Positions 47,045-59,246 are shown, counted from the first letter of the stretch. The stretch: DNA of 64,000 nt from Takakia lepidozioides (GCA_030704615.1 CM060732.1:79819171-79883170), one strand, 5' to 3'. Translations and numbers: made by a program. The notes: generated from the letters alone by a model not told the origin.

Positions 47045-48873
47045 TTCATATTGATGTTGTCAGTAAACTTGTTGTACAATGTTTTCACTTCCTCATTCTT
47101 GTTTCTCTTGGAAGGTCATGGTGATGTGATGTTCGTCATGAGGAATCATGTGACCTTGTATAGAGACACCAAGCACCAAAGATCCCTTTTCCAAGACACA
47201 GGAAATGTACTTTATTGAATTGTTCTGGTTTCTTCGGTTGAACCTGTGGTCCATGAAACTTGCATCTCAGGATTTGCAGTGATGTTTTTCTGGCTGTGTA
47301 CTTTCCGAATTGCACTGGAGCGCTTGGTGCCCCCTGTTGGTCTCCAGTCACCTTTTCCCTATGTCCCTTGTTTCAGGGTCCTGTAGCAAGCAAGCATCAG
47401 TGCCCCCAAGGCAGAAGAGCACACAGAACCAATAGCCATAGAGATCTCTTCTCAACGCACCACATTTTGAGTGGACACTTCAGAAACTTACTGGGTATCC
47501 TCCTGCAGTGTTAGGAACTGTCTGCTCCAGTTCTACAGCTACTCTGTCCCTCCCATGCGCCAATTATATGTATATACTTACAAATGGTTGCAAAGAAGGG
47601 CACCGAGAAGTGGTGCAGGACATCTTGAGGAACTAGTGATGCATATTGTCAAATAAGGAACGGAGGAATGAGATCGCGATTCAGGGAGGACTGAATCATG
47701 TTCCATCACAAAAGATAATTCCCTGAGTGGCAGGGGACCAGAACTGAAGAGATGCTAATATGCATGCACTCCGTGCGAAGCAAAGCAAGTTATCTATAAT
47801 TGGAAGAAGCGGTCAAAGCATGAGGCTCACTCTTATCACCACCACGTAGGATTGCGTAAGTATCGCCTGGGAGGAAAGCAAAGGGGAGATACACAAGGTA
47901 AAATGCGCTGTAAGCAAGAAGATCTTAGCAGGGCTGACAGACAAGAATGAATACACTCTACTATCCATCCACAAGCAGCGCCGTAACAGAAGAAGAAACA
48001 GCAACCCTGGATTGAAACACAAGACTGTGAAAGCAACACGAGAACAAGACCGCAGACCACGTGGGGGAAACATAACACCTTCATCCATGCCTCTCAGACC
48101 CCTGTGCTCTAACCGGAAAGAGGCTGCTGGTACTTGCTTCAATCAGCGCATTGGTCTCTGGGCACAGAGTGTTAAAGTTTTCTACTTTCTATCATAAGGG
48201 GATGGTGCCCTCAAAGGTTATACCATGTCAGGATTTGCAAGAAAAATGGTCAATTGAGTAGATCTTTTGTGTATTTTTGGTTTTGCAAGGAAAGGGGTCA
48301 GCACCCCACACACCAAAAATCTGGATCGCCACCTTAGCAAGCAGTGGGAGCAGATTTTTGACTAAGTACTGTTTGTTAAGTTTGATTCCACTCCACGCTC
48401 CAGTAACAGAGAAATCTGTGACCAGCCTCCCATGAGATGAAAGTTTGCATCTCTGTGGAGTGTGGCTCCATCGACCTTCAAAACTAGTAGTCCACCTGGA
48501 TGGATGAGTTACATTGGATTGGGGACTAGGATTTTGCAAAACCTCCAGTGGAGCTACAGTGGTATCTGCATCCTGGAGAGTTGATATTCTGCAAGGCCTG
48601 TGCTAGCATCTTCACCCACCCATCAAAACATCTAAACTCTCTAAGTGATGACCATCCATCCCTGCACGAACCGTGGTAAGCATTTCCACTCTCTCCTTCT
48701 CCATTTAAGATGCATGAAGACACTTGCCAACCCACATTTATTCTTCATGTGTAAATGGGGCACAACATAGAATCCTCCTCTATGTAAGCTCGGGATGATC
48801 ACAACTCTAAAGGGAAAACTCGTGGTTTAATGATACCACAATTTTGCACTCTGATAGCTACAGAAGGTCAGTT
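47045..48873. other. Intergenic stretch between convergent NC2-beta and MOR1-like genes
   Basis: Contains the 3' ends of both genes and short, domain-free frames. I looked in the minus strand for further TOG or C-terminal MOR1 sequence downstream of the stop at 48874 and saw none. No obvious poly(A) relic is visible. Confidence 0.5.
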
Positions 48874-51800
48874 TTATCGCACATAGGCTGGCTTTATCAC
48901 CTTTGTCACTGGAGGTCTTGCTGTTGACGCACGCCCCACTGTGTAGACCAAACGACTTGATGCTCCAGAACCATTTTGAGCTGGTTTGCCATTGCTAGAC
49001 CCAGCTTTGAGCCCCGCATTCCCTCCAACAGCTACTTCTTCACCCGGGGACTTTTGTTTATCCAAGACAGACTGAATTGCTGAAAGTGCAGAGCTTTGTG
49101 AGCCCTTAGCTGCTTTCATCACCAAATCAAGCCTAAATTTCCTATGGATTTCGACTAGAAGAGCCTCTGCTGCTTTCCGAATCTCAGCAGACTTGTCCTG
49201 TAGCCCTATTGCAGTGGGTTTTACCAGCTGTAATATGCCAGCCTGATTGCCAGGTTTCGCCACCTGCCTTGTCAACCAATCAAAAAGGTCTTTGCGACCT
49301 TCTGCACAGATCTTTGGATCCCCCAAAGCAGGAATGATGTAGACTAGCAACTTGTCGACTTCGAAGACCATTACCCATGAGTCAAGGGTCTTTGAGACTG
49401 CTTCTCGCACCAACTTCTTGTTGTCGCGAAGGCATTTCAGCACATCCACCATGATCCCCTTGCTTTGCTTGTCAATTGCTGGACCCATGGCCAAAGCCAG
49501 ATTACCAAGGGTGGCCAGTGCCATCATCACTAAGTTTTTGTTTGAATCATTCAGCCTTCCCTTCAAGGCTCCCAACAGCTCCCCAGTTCCAGTTGCCTGT
49601 ATCCTTTTATGGGCTTCCTCAATGATTCTATTGATAACCTCAATAGAATCTTGCCGAACCTTCCACGAAGGACTACTGAGATCGTTTATCAAGCCCGCAG
49701 TCAATTTTCCACTGATGTCTTCTCGAGGCAAACCATTAGCTCCCCCTCCACTGGCAGCTCCTTCATCATCTACAGCACGAGTAAGCCTCTTTGGGGCTAC
49801 GGCAGGTCCCTCATACGGATTCTTCTCATACTCTGCATCCAGAGCACTTTGCAGTGCAGGTTTCACATCTGATAGAAAGCCTTTAATATCTGGGCCCACA
49901 AATTTATGTAGAACCCCAATAAGCTTGACTGATGCATTCCGAGTTCCAGGAGTGCTTGATTGTAGTCCGATGTCCTTACAAAAATCAATTATCTCCTTGA
50001 TTTGAATATGGGCAATACCAAAGTCCTCGACCGCTGTCACCATCCAAGCAAGTCCTTCACTCTGCACCTTGGGATTCTTGTGCTCTTTTATGACACTGAG
50101 CAGCCTCTTGAATATAAAATTTGTGCCCACTGCTTCGCAAAATGCTGTGAGACATTTTGTGGCCTGTAATCTGGTTTTCAAGTCCGGGACTCTCTCCACC
50201 ACTCCAGACAGGCAAATGACCACGCAGCGTTTTGAAAAACTTGTGGATTTCTGTGCAATGAGTGTAACAGCCTCAATGATCTTTTGCTGTACCTGAACAT
50301 TCTTCTCTGCCCAGCCCGGTAACACTGAAAGGAGACGGATCAATAGCTCAACCTGTTCATTGATGTTTGTCAATCCCTCCACTGTATCTCTCACAGATAC
50401 CACAGCTTCCAGTCGGACACTCCAGACAGCACTTTTCAGATTTGGAATAACATCCGGCTCAAAAAGAGTGCTAACCCTTGCTTCAATATCATCCAAACTC
50501 ATATCTCCAGGCTCTATATCCTGAATTGCATCAGCTCCCTGAGGCGTTTTGGGTCCAATGCCTCCTTCCACCTTCTTCCCATTGATTCCCTCCCCCTTCT
50601 TCGCAGCAACTGGCCCAGCTGGCACAGGCCTTTTTGCAGCCAGAGGTGCGGCCCTCTTGCCAGACAATAAGCTTGCTGCTGACCTTTTTCCACCACCGTT
50701 TTCACAAGCATCATCATGAGAGCTTACACCATTGACAACCAGGGCCCTGGATGGTACTGGAGCTGAAGCAGGGGCGTTTCCACCGCCACCAGGACCAATC
50801 AATTCAATCAGTTTGTTCTTCCTGACATCGTCCAGCTTCTCCAAAGAACGCTCCAATGGCTTCATACCCACCATCTTTGCAATTGCAGCCAGCGACAAGA
50901 ACGCAGCATCCCGGACCTCTGGGGTACCATCATTCAAGCTCTCCATGAAGACGGGCACATAATCCTTGTGTAATTTAAGGACAGTTGCTCTGCTGCTACA
51001 CTCAATGCAGTGAGTAACCCAGCTTAAGCATGAGGACCTTACTGTAGGTACTTTGTTCTTGGTAGCTACTTTGACGTCTTCAACAACATCAGAGAGCACT
51101 ATGCACCCACTCTTGTGCATGGCTTGCAGTGTATGTGTCAAGGCCTCTGTCATGACCTGCTTCTTCTCTTTCAATTTCTCCAGTAGCACAGGTAACAGCA
51201 GCCGTGACCCTCCCGTGAAATCCTTACGCAATCCAGTTGCCAAATTGCCTGTAGCTTGAACGGCTTCAACTGCTACAGCTATATTAACATCTGTTATGAG
51301 TTTCTTCAGCCCCCGAATCACTTCTGTGTAGTCGCCAGTTGCGAGTCTTTTTGCTGTTGCAAGCTGCGTAAGCTCTGCCACTGCATCCCGTCTTTCGGAC
51401 CACTTCACGGCTTTCATATTTTTCCAAAAGGTGGACTTCCCCAGAGGAGTCAGGATGTCCACTGGATCCACCAACTCGTACTCATCGACATCCTGTGGGC
51501 CATCAGCAGCAGCCTCATTGACAGGCCCTGTACTATCCACTTGTTCAAGCTCTTGTTCAATCTCCTTCGCCTGCTCAGACCTGATTTTGCGGGTAGGTTT
51601 TGCATTGCCAACAACATTGTCTACCTCTGCCTCCAGCTCTTTCTTCATAGTATCCCGCATTTTCTCCAACAATATGGACTTAACCGGGTCCTTTCCAATC
51701 CAGCGGCAGAGCTCAATTGTCAGCCCTTTGGCAGACGCTCTCACATTCTGGTCTTGGTGATCAAAAAGTTCTGGAAGCATCTTCAAAATCTTCTTGGCAG

Positions 51801-52317
51801 GGACAACTTTCGTGCCAAACAGACTCACGGCCTGGTACATGACATCAATGGCGGGCACCACTGCCTTAGCGACCTTGGCTTTTATCGCTTTCTCCATGGC
51901 ATCCAGGAAAGCTTCTACAGCTTCTAGTTCCACCCAAGAAAGGAAGGCAGCCTGTGCCTTCTCAATTGTCTTGGGCCGCCCTGTCAGACACTTTACTACG
52001 ATGACATCACAAACTTCTTTTGCATATCTGGCAGCATCTGTATCCGCTGCTCTCAGATAAGCAAGCAATGCATCCAATGCCTTCTCCTGACAGGGCGCAT
52101 TGGAATCCGCCAGCGATTTCCTGAAAAGAGATCCCAATTCTCTGAGTCTAGGGTCTTTGGGATCCAAAATGCTGTCACACAAGCCAGCAAGATCGATGTT
52201 CGCATCGTTTCTCACCTTCCAATTCTTGTGAGCTAGCCTAACGTCCCAGGGTAGCTTCTTCGCCTCCTTGAGAAGCTTATCGTCCTCCGACATAACGTAG
52301 GTTCTTCTCACCACCAC
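48874..52317 (-). CDS. Intronless TOG1-TOG4 protein of the MOR1/XMAP215 family, C-terminally short
   Basis: Microtubule polymerase/stabiliser of the MOR1/GEM1 family, whose TOG domains bind tubulin. One uninterrupted frame encodes 1147 residues. TOG1 (about 10-240) has LPWDVRLAHKNWKVRNDAN and LFDHQDQNVRASAKG. TOG2 (about 290-525) has VKWSERRDAVAEL, LLEKLKEKKQ and LNDGTPEVRDAAF. TOG3 (about 625-860) has AVWSVRLEAVVSV, EHKNPKVQSEGLAWMV and HKFVGPDIKGFL. TOG4 (about 890-1100) has SSPSWKVRQDSIEVINRI and LNDSNKNLVMMALATLGNL. A basic Lys/Gly/Ala-rich linker lies between TOG2 and TOG3. Full-length plant family members are near 2000 residues with five TOG domains and many introns (known); here the frame ends after TOG4 with a 60-residue Gly/Ser-rich basic tail. 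No internal stops or frame shifts are seen. Met9 (MSEDDKL) matches the Arabidopsis start; the upstream MVVRRTYV extension is optional. Confidence 0.9.
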   Translation of the reverse strand: MVVRRTYVMSEDDKLLKEAKKLPWDVRLAHKNWKVRNDANIDLAGLCDSILDPKDPRLRELGSLFRKSLADSNAPCQEKALDALLAYLRAADTDAARYAKEVCDVIVVKCLTGRPKTIEKAQAAFLSWVELEAVEAFLDAMEKAIKAKVAKAVVPAIDVMYQAVSLFGTKVVPAKKILKMLPELFDHQDQNVRASAKGLTIELCRWIGKDPVKSILLEKMRDTMKKELEAEVDNVVGNAKPTRKIRSEQAKEIEQELEQVDSTGPVNEAAADGPQDVDEYELVDPVDILTPLGKSTFWKNMKAVKWSERRDAVAELTQLATAKRLATGDYTEVIRGLKKLITDVNIAVAVEAVQATGNLATGLRKDFTGGSRLLLPVLLEKLKEKKQVMTEALTHTLQAMHKSGCIVLSDVVEDVKVATKNKVPTVRSSCLSWVTHCIECSSRATVLKLHKDYVPVFMESLNDGTPEVRDAAFLSLAAIAKMVGMKPLERSLEKLDDVRKNKLIELIGPGGGGNAPASAPVPSRALVVNGVSSHDDACENGGGKRSAASLLSGKRAAPLAAKRPVPAGPVAAKKGEGINGKKVEGGIGPKTPQGADAIQDIEPGDMSLDDIEARVSTLFEPDVIPNLKSAVWSVRLEAVVSVRDTVEGLTNINEQVELLIRLLSVLPGWAEKNVQVQQKIIEAVTLIAQKSTSFSKRCVVICLSGVVERVPDLKTRLQATKCLTAFCEAVGTNFIFKRLLSVIKEHKNPKVQSEGLAWMVTAVEDFGIAHIQIKEIIDFCKDIGLQSSTPGTRNASVKLIGVLHKFVGPDIKGFLSDVKPALQSALDAEYEKNPYEGPAVAPKRLTRAVDDEGAASGGGANGLPREDISGKLTAGLINDLSSPSWKVRQDSIEVINRIIEEAHKRIQATGTGELLGALKGRLNDSNKNLVMMALATLGNLALAMGPAIDKQSKGIMVDVLKCLRDNKKLVREAVSKTLDSWVMVFEVDKLLVYIIPALGDPKICAEGRKDLFDWLTRQVAKPGNQAGILQLVKPTAIGLQDKSAEIRKAAEALLVEIHRKFRLDLVMKAAKGSQSSALSAIQSVLDKQKSPGEEVAVGGNAGLKAGSSNGKPAQNGSGASSRLVYTVGRASTARPPVTKVIKPAYVR

Positions 52318-54026
52318 TTAGCAGCAGCATCTACCGAATTATACGTTGATCAATAGCAACAAGCACAGATCTGGTAACAAATGCAAATCCTACCTCAACC
52401 TTCAACACAGATATACCAACACGTAACCCTTTGCAGCGCCACCGTCTACAAATTCGGCACGCCCATTTTCAAACCTCACCACTCACTCCCTGCACACTTC
52501 CTGGTGAAATCCAGACTGAATCAATCCCCAAACAAACCTTTCCAAATGCAGCTCGATCTCCATAGCTAACAGCTCTTCCTGTCCCTCTGTCTCTCCGAAC
52601 TCTCAATCTCTCTCAATTGCCAAGAGAAATATCTATCGCTCTTGCGTTGACACGGACAACCTATCCACAACTCCTTGAAAAACATGACCAAGGCCGCCAA
52701 CTGGAAAATCTAACAGCACTGATGCTCGGACCACCCTGTAGAGGACGGGAAGATTCTCGCTACTCCTTGAGTCAGCCTTCACCCCTGGGCTCTTATTACA
52801 CTCCCAGCTACAGTATCTGCTCGTCTGAATCTGCAAGAACTGCAGTGCCAGCTACCACGCTTCCCGAAAACAAATCCTTAAAAGCATCCATCATCAATCC
52901 TCACAAATGCCACACTACCAGCGTCGATCTGCGAGCTGGTAAAACCCTAGAAATCTGCGAGGGATCATTCCCGGGTCTTTTGAATTTCCCCGAGATTTTC
53001 GAACCCCTTATTACTAACGGGCCGCACAATAAATACGATATGGATGAAGTATCACAAGGCCCGCCATGTTCATCACACTGCCCTCCATATTCGTTGACAC
53101 ATGGATGAATACGACCACATCCTTTCCCGATTGGCAGATTAAATAATTAATATCAAATTAAATAAAATTAGGTAACTCTTTTCGCCTTAAATTTTCACAA
53201 AAAATGGGGCCACACAAAAAGAGTAATGATCGGCCCAATCATATAAAGTATTGCGGGGGTAGCCAGACGATGGATGAACTCTATTATTCGTTCAAATGGG
53301 CAACTTCACATCCATAATTCACATCATCATTCGTGCAAGGATACAAATTTGCCAGCGATGCCATCAAATTAATTACTTTATATTTTATAAAAAACAAAAC
53401 GAATGCATAAAGTACCCTGACAAAAGCTAGACTCATCCGACAAAAATGTGGGCCCGGGCTCGGGTATTGGCCGGGCCGGTCCCCCGGCCCGGCCCGCTCG
53501 GGGCTACCGATCATTCGTTCATTCATTGACGTGGGCCATCCGCCGAGTGTTTGATTGTAACGGATCCCGTTGATACTGTAAGTTAGTATACATTCTCGAC
53601 GCGTTGTCGGACGTTAACATTCTTCATTCCGTCCACGTGCTCAAGACCTCAAAATGTCGCCGTTTGTATCGAATCGTAGCCACAAGACCTGGAATTGGGA
53701 TCTCCATTGGGGATCCAGGTTCTCGATGTTGAGAACGAGAGTAGGTGTTTACTCTGTTCCCAATGTTGGTGACCTGCGCGTGCGAGTGTACGCCGTTAAG
53801 TAACATATTCCTTGAGTGGGAAAACGGCGAGCGGTAACGACGGCCTAACAGAAACTCCCTACGTAACGATTGTGTGCGAAGGTGCCCTAGGGTTTGGTGG
53901 TGTGGAGTGGGGGGAGAGAGAGAGGGAGGAAGAGCGAGGAAGAGGGGGGATTGGGAATTGCAGGCATGCACGGGGTGAAGTGAGGATTAGAGGCGAGAGG
54001 AGACGGGGCGAGAAGATTTGGGAAGG
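52318..54026. promoter_or_regulatory. Divergent promoter region of MOR1-like and RPN2 genes
   Basis: About 1.7 kb between two start codons facing apart. It holds a GC-rich inverted-repeat-like cluster at about 53448-53510 (CCGGGCCGG, CCGGCCCGGCCCG) and a purine-rich GAGAGAGA stretch at 53911-53950 shortly before the RPN2 ATG. An open frame at 52617-53108 has no recognisable domain and I do not call it a gene. Confidence 0.45.
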
Positions 54027-57000
54027 ATGACGGTGGCGATGGTGAGCACAGCCAGCGGGCTGCTGGCAATGCTGCAGGAGCAGCATCCAGTGCTGAAGCT
54101 GCACGCACTGAACAATTTAAACGAGTTGGTGGATCGATTCTGGCCGGAGATTTCCACCAACATATCTGCCATAGAAAGCCTGTATGAGGATGAGCAGTTC
54201 GATCAAAGGCAGCTAGCGGCGTTGGTGGCATCCAAGGTGTTTTATTACCTCGGGGAGTTGAACGACTCGCTGATATATGCGCTTGGGGCGGGGCCGTTGT
54301 TTGATGTATCAGAAGACTCGGAGTATGTCCAGACACTTGTGGCCAAGTGTGTGGATGAGTATATCTCGCTCAGTGTAAAGGCTTCCGAATCTATTGAAGA
54401 AAGCCTTCCTTTGGATCCGCGGCTGGTAGCTATCGTGGAACGGATGCTTGACAAGTGCATGTTGGATGGGAAATTTCAGCAGGCAGTGGGGATTGCACTT
54501 GAATGCCGCCGGCTTGATAAGCTTGAAGAAGCAATTACTAGAAGCGAGAATGCCCCTGCCATGCTTAGTTACTGTCTCCGCCTGTCCCAGACGTTTGTCA
54601 ACAGACGGGAGTTTCGGCATGAGGTTCTTCGCTTGCTGGTTAAGAGCTACCAGAGCCTCCAGCAGCCTGATTATTTGAGCATTTGTCAATGTCTCATGTT
54701 TTTAGATGACCCGGGAACAGTGGCGGCCATCTTGGATAAACTTCTCAAAGGTGACAAGTTTGATTCTTTGTTGGCTTATCAAGTAGCTTTTGATTTGTTT
54801 GAGAATGAATATCAGAAGTTTTTGTTGAACGTGAGGGATCGACTACCGGAGCCATTAAACCCTGCCTCAGCTGCTAACGGTGTGGTTGCTCACGAGAATG
54901 GCATCAGCGCCATGATTGATGGTGGGCCGACAGCCATGGACACTTCTGAAGGAGTTGCGAGTGCACCCAGGGAATTGCAGGGCGGTAGTGGAGAGACCGC
55001 AGAGTCAACTGAAAGATCTGCTTATTCACAAAGACTTTCCAAACTGAAAGGGATTCTGTCTGGAGAGACGGCAATCAGTTTGACTCTGCAGTTCCTTTAC
55101 AGTCACAACAGGTCAGATCTCCTTATATTGAAGACCATTAAGCAATCTGTGGAGATGCGCAACAGTGTTTGCCACAGTGCCACTATCTACTCCAACGCCC
55201 TCATGCACGCGGGCACCACAGTGGATACCTTTTTGCGCGAAAACTTGGATTGGCTAAGTAGAGCCACCAATTGGGCCAAGTTTAGTGCCACCGCAGGCTT
55301 AGGTGTCATCCACCGAGGCCATCTACAACAAGGGCGGTCCTTGATGGCTCCGTACCTGCCTCAAAATGGAGGCACTGGTGGGGGGAGTCCTTACTCGGAG
55401 GGAGGTGCTCTGTATGCACTAGGTCTGATTCATGCCAACCATGGGGAGGGAATTAAGCAGTTTCTTCTGGAGAGTCTAAGAAACACCAGCAATGAGGTCA
55501 TTCAACATGGGGCGTGCTTAGGGTTAGGTCTGGCGGCACTTGGTACAGCTGATGAGGAAATTTATGAAGATGTCAAGGGTGTACTATACACTGATAGTGC
55601 AGTAGCAGGAGAGGCCGCGGGGATAAGCATGGGTCTACTCATGGTCGGGACTGCCAGCGAAAAGGCAGCAGAAATGTTGGCATATGCCCATGATACACAA
55701 CACGAAAAGATCATTCGTGGTCTGGCACTCGGTATTGCTTTGGTGGTGTATGGCCGGGAAGAGGAAGCAGACACCTTGATCGAGCAGATGACACGTGATC
55801 AGGACCCAATACTTCGGTATGGAGGTATGTATGCCTTGGCTATGGCATACAGAGGCACTGCCAACAACAGTGCCATTCGGCGGCTGTTGCATTTTGCTGT
55901 CTCAGACGTGAGTGATGATGTCCGGAGAACTGCAGTGCTTGCACTAGGGTTTGTGCTTTGCTCAGAACCTGAGCAGACTCCGCGAATTGTGTCATTGCTT
56001 TCCGAATCGTATAATGCACATGTCAGATATGGAGCAGCCATGGCAGTCGGAATTTCATGTGCAGGTTCAGGATCCAGTGAGGCCATCTCTCTGCTGGAAC
56101 CCCTCACCTCCGATGCTGTGGACTTCGTACGACAGGGTGCTCTCATTGCCATGGCCATGGTCCTCTTGCAGACAACAGAGGCCCGTGAACCTCGTGTGGC
56201 AAGTTTCAGGCGACAGCTTGAGAAGATTATAAATGATAAGCATGAAGAAACAATGAGCAAGATGGGAGCCATTCTTGCTCAAGGGATCCTGGATGCAGGG
56301 GGTCGCAATGTAGCCATCATGCTGCAGTCTCGAACAGGACATGATCGTGTGACTGCAGTAGTAGGCATGGCCGTGTTCAGTCAGTTCTGGTATTGGTACC
56401 CCCTAATATACTTCATCAGCCTTTCTTTTGCGCCCACGGCTTTTATTGGGCTCAATGAGGAGTTACAGATGCCCAAGTTTGATTTTATCTCTGAGACCAA
56501 GCCTTCCCTGTTTGGGTACCCTCCATCAGTTGCTCCTCCTGCAGCTACATCTGCAGTGAAGCTTCCCACTGCTGTGTTATCCACATCAGTCCGGGCGAAA
56601 GCCAGAGGGGCAAAGAAAGATGCTGAGTTGAAAGCTGGGAAAGGAATAATGCCGGAGGCAAATGCAACCCTGCCTTCCATCCCTTTGCCCAATCCAGAAG
56701 GTCCAAGCTTGAGTGCTGAGGGCCCAGTAGATTTTGAAAAGGAACCAAGAGCTACTGTTAGGGATGAGAATGCCATGGAAATTGAGACAGGAGTGGAGAA
56801 GAAGGGAGCTTCTGCAGAGGCATCAATGGAGGTTCTCAGCAATCCAGCGCGTGTGGTCCCAGCACAAGAGAAGTACATCAAATTCCGGGAAGACTCCCGT
56901 TATGCACCGTTGAAGTTAAAGCGGGCTCCCTCAGGATTTGTGATGTTGAGGGATTTAGCGCCCTCTGAGCCAGTGGAGTTAGTATCAACAGACACACCTG

Positions 57001-57107
57001 TGTCTGCAGCTGCAGCAGGTGCAGCCCCAGCCAATGCCGCTGTGTCAGCCATGACAGCAGAGGATAGTGAGCCACCACCACCCGAACCATTTGAGTATGT
57101 GCCATGA
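54027..57107 (+). CDS. RPN2: 26S proteasome regulatory subunit RPN2 (PSMD1 homologue)
   Basis: Largest scaffold subunit of the 19S base, carrying RPN13 and organising substrate entry. One uninterrupted frame from ATG 54027 gives 1026 residues, close to plant RPN2 (about 1000). An earlier TTG is out of context; a second ATG at 54039 is possible. The N-terminal helical region has [21 protein letters not shown] and a [10 protein letters not shown] segment. The proteasome/cyclosome (PC) repeats span about 400-770, visible as G-A-x-x-A-x-G-L/I units: [72 protein letters not shown] and [13 protein letters not shown] conserved closing segment ([13 protein letters not shown]) follows, then an acidic, Ala/Pro-rich linker. 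The C-terminus [11 protein letters not shown] keeps the PEPFEY core to which RPN13's Pru domain binds in animals and yeast. Intronless here. Confidence 0.96.
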   Translation: MTVAMVSTASGLLAMLQEQHPVLKLHALNNLNELVDRFWPEISTNISAIESLYEDEQFDQRQLAALVASKVFYYLGELNDSLIYALGAGPLFDVSEDSEYVQTLVAKCVDEYISLSVKASESIEESLPLDPRLVAIVERMLDKCMLDGKFQQAVGIALECRRLDKLEEAITRSENAPAMLSYCLRLSQTFVNRREFRHEVLRLLVKSYQSLQQPDYLSICQCLMFLDDPGTVAAILDKLLKGDKFDSLLAYQVAFDLFENEYQKFLLNVRDRLPEPLNPASAANGVVAHENGISAMIDGGPTAMDTSEGVASAPRELQGGSGETAESTERSAYSQRLSKLKGILSGETAISLTLQFLYSHNRSDLLILKTIKQSVEMRNSVCHSATIYSNALMHAGTTVDTFLRENLDWLSRATNWAKFSATAGLGVIHRGHLQQGRSLMAPYLPQNGGTGGGSPYSEGGALYALGLIHANHGEGIKQFLLESLRNTSNEVIQHGACLGLGLAALGTADEEIYEDVKGVLYTDSAVAGEAAGISMGLLMVGTASEKAAEMLAYAHDTQHEKIIRGLALGIALVVYGREEEADTLIEQMTRDQDPILRYGGMYALAMAYRGTANNSAIRRLLHFAVSDVSDDVRRTAVLALGFVLCSEPEQTPRIVSLLSESYNAHVRYGAAMAVGISCAGSGSSEAISLLEPLTSDAVDFVRQGALIAMAMVLLQTTEAREPRVASFRRQLEKIINDKHEETMSKMGAILAQGILDAGGRNVAIMLQSRTGHDRVTAVVGMAVFSQFWYWYPLIYFISLSFAPTAFIGLNEELQMPKFDFISETKPSLFGYPPSVAPPAATSAVKLPTAVLSTSVRAKARGAKKDAELKAGKGIMPEANATLPSIPLPNPEGPSLSAEGPVDFEKEPRATVRDENAMEIETGVEKKGASAEASMEVLSNPARVVPAQEKYIKFREDSRYAPLKLKRAPSGFVMLRDLAPSEPVELVSTDTPVSAAAAGAAPANAAVSAMTAEDSEPPPPEPFEYVP

Positions 57108-59240
57108 AGTAGGGAAAGAAAACATGAGCAGAGTCCTTGTGTCCTCACTTCTAGAAAGTCCTTGTGAAGAGTTAAAGGCTGGTTTCAGTGCTTCATTTGA
57201 CAAAAGCATATCTACCATTCATAATACAGCATTTGAAACGGTTGTCCTTTGGTCATTTGCTTTCTGAATGGTATGTTTTCTGGCAATCTGCCGGGGTTGA
57301 AGAAAGTGGGTACCGTACGCTCCACCGCATCCTCAAGGCTATTCCACTTTTTGAGACGGTGACGCTTGGATGGTGATGCTTGGATGACGTCAATGCCACG
57401 AAATGAGTTGCAAACTCAGTACCTTTCAGAGTGCCCTTTTAATTTCAAGCCTAAATGGTAAAACAACCCTCCCTAATCTCCCGCCCCCTCTCAATTCTAC
57501 CGTACACTTTTCCCTAAATTCCCGATGGCTGTTGAATCACACTTACACTACAACTACTTGGATGGGCTGCTACTATGCTGCCAAGCTGAAGAGGCAGCCA
57601 CTGTGGTAACTGTTCACTGGGCACGACGAGGTGATACACTTGTTGTTCTCTTTTCATTTTCTTCTTCACTTTCCACTGCAAGAGAGGGTATCAACTTGAG
57701 CTGCACATCTGGTGGCTGAAAGTTCTGGGGTTACCGAAATACAAGTGTATAGCTCATGTCATCAGAGCTAGAGAATCATTTGACCTAGTTAAACCGTAGT
57801 AGACTCGATCCTGTGCACTCTGCTGATTCATGTATCCATGAAAATACATGGGAGTTGCTTTTGAATCTTTAAATCTGTTGACAACCTTCTCTGAAGCAAG
57901 GTTCTGTGTTGTCAATGCATTGCTGCTGTGATGGTCATATTTTATTTGTGATGACCACCAAGGGCAGCTCACAGAAAGTACAACACTCACTGCAGAATTG
58001 AATAGTGAACATTGTTTAAGCCAATTTTTCACATATCACGTTCAAACCTCACAACAATTGTGACCTTCCCACACCCAGCTTTTCAGCAGCGCACTATTTT
58101 CTGCCCCGTCTTGGAAATGCTTAAAGCAGTTGGCAACATCTGCTCCCATTACAATCTTGATATGAGCTTGGTGGCAGCTACCGAACACCTGAAGGTTACA
58201 ATGCATGTCAAGAGGCGGCTTGCCGATCTGGGTAAAAGAGGAATGGCCAGCTTCTCGGTGTGGTGGCAAAGAGAGAAACCTCCTTTTGTCTGTAGGCACG
58301 TAACTGGCATCTCCATCCACCCACATAATATGTCCAGTTCTGCGTGGGTTTACTTGATTTGTTGATGCACTTTAGTTCTCCATCAACCTGGCTGTCCACC
58401 TCAACGAAGCAGCACCCTGGCAGCATTCTGACATCATCACTCTCACCTTACTGTCTCATCCACCCTTGCCAGCAGCAGAATAGATAGCAGCACAGGAGTT
58501 CCAGCATACTGTGGGTACAATGAAGATACACGTTCTGCAATTTGACATGCATTCTGCAGGCACCAAGGAAGGCCCCCCAACAATAGCCAGTACAGTTGGC
58601 ACTTTGTTGATAAACTCCTCTGCCTAGTCCAAGCCCTGCATGGCCAAGAAGGTCAACCTGCAGTCAAAATTCTCCGCTGTAGGAGTGAGGGACATGATTG
58701 AAAGGAAGTAGCCGCTTCCTTCTTCCACTAGGCCCCAATGTCTACATGCACAGAGAACACACATGAAGGAAGGTCACACCATTCAGCTGTAAACTGTTGG
58801 AGTGCATCCCTGCCACACGAATGCTAACCTGATCCTGTGATCACACCAGACGCCCAGTTTGGAACTGCACGCACATTGAAACAAACAAATAAGAAAAAGA
58901 AACTTCATCACAACACCAGGAATGCAAGAAGCAACTAAAAATTTAGTTTCAAATAAATAAACGAATAGAAGAACGGAAAATCTTGGAAAAAGAAGTGAGT
59001 GCCATTGGTACCATGATCACATTTCATGACAGCACATTTGAATGCTGATCCATGCTCCAAAACATGTGTTCCTAGATCTCTAAAACCTCGCTACCACATC
59101 CATGCTCAGAATATCCTGCTATTGTTCAAGTCCAGGTACACATACCTCCTTCAGTTTCAAACTTGGCATGCATCTTGAGGAGAAAGAACAGTTTGGTTGA
59201 TATGGGTGCACACTTGCTTTCGCTCTGCTGGGCATTACCT
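57108..59240. other. Gene-free stretch after RPN2
   Basis: The first few hundred bases should be the RPN2 3' untranslated region. Beyond, I see only frames under 120 codons with no recognisable domain; A-rich runs near 58880-58990 may be retroposon tails. Confidence 0.45.
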
Positions 59241-59246
59241 TTTGAT

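Noticed and set aside
49352-51927. Several long plus-strand frames opposite the MOR1-like gene
   Set aside because: They are shadows of a long coding frame; their composition is not protein-like.
52617-53108. A 163-codon frame between MOR1-like and RPN2
   Set aside because: No domain, no believable splice or leader context, and it lies in a promoter region; chance is the simpler explanation.
55799-56881. Minus-strand frames opposite RPN2
   Set aside because: They are antisense shadows of the PC-repeat and C-terminal coding region.
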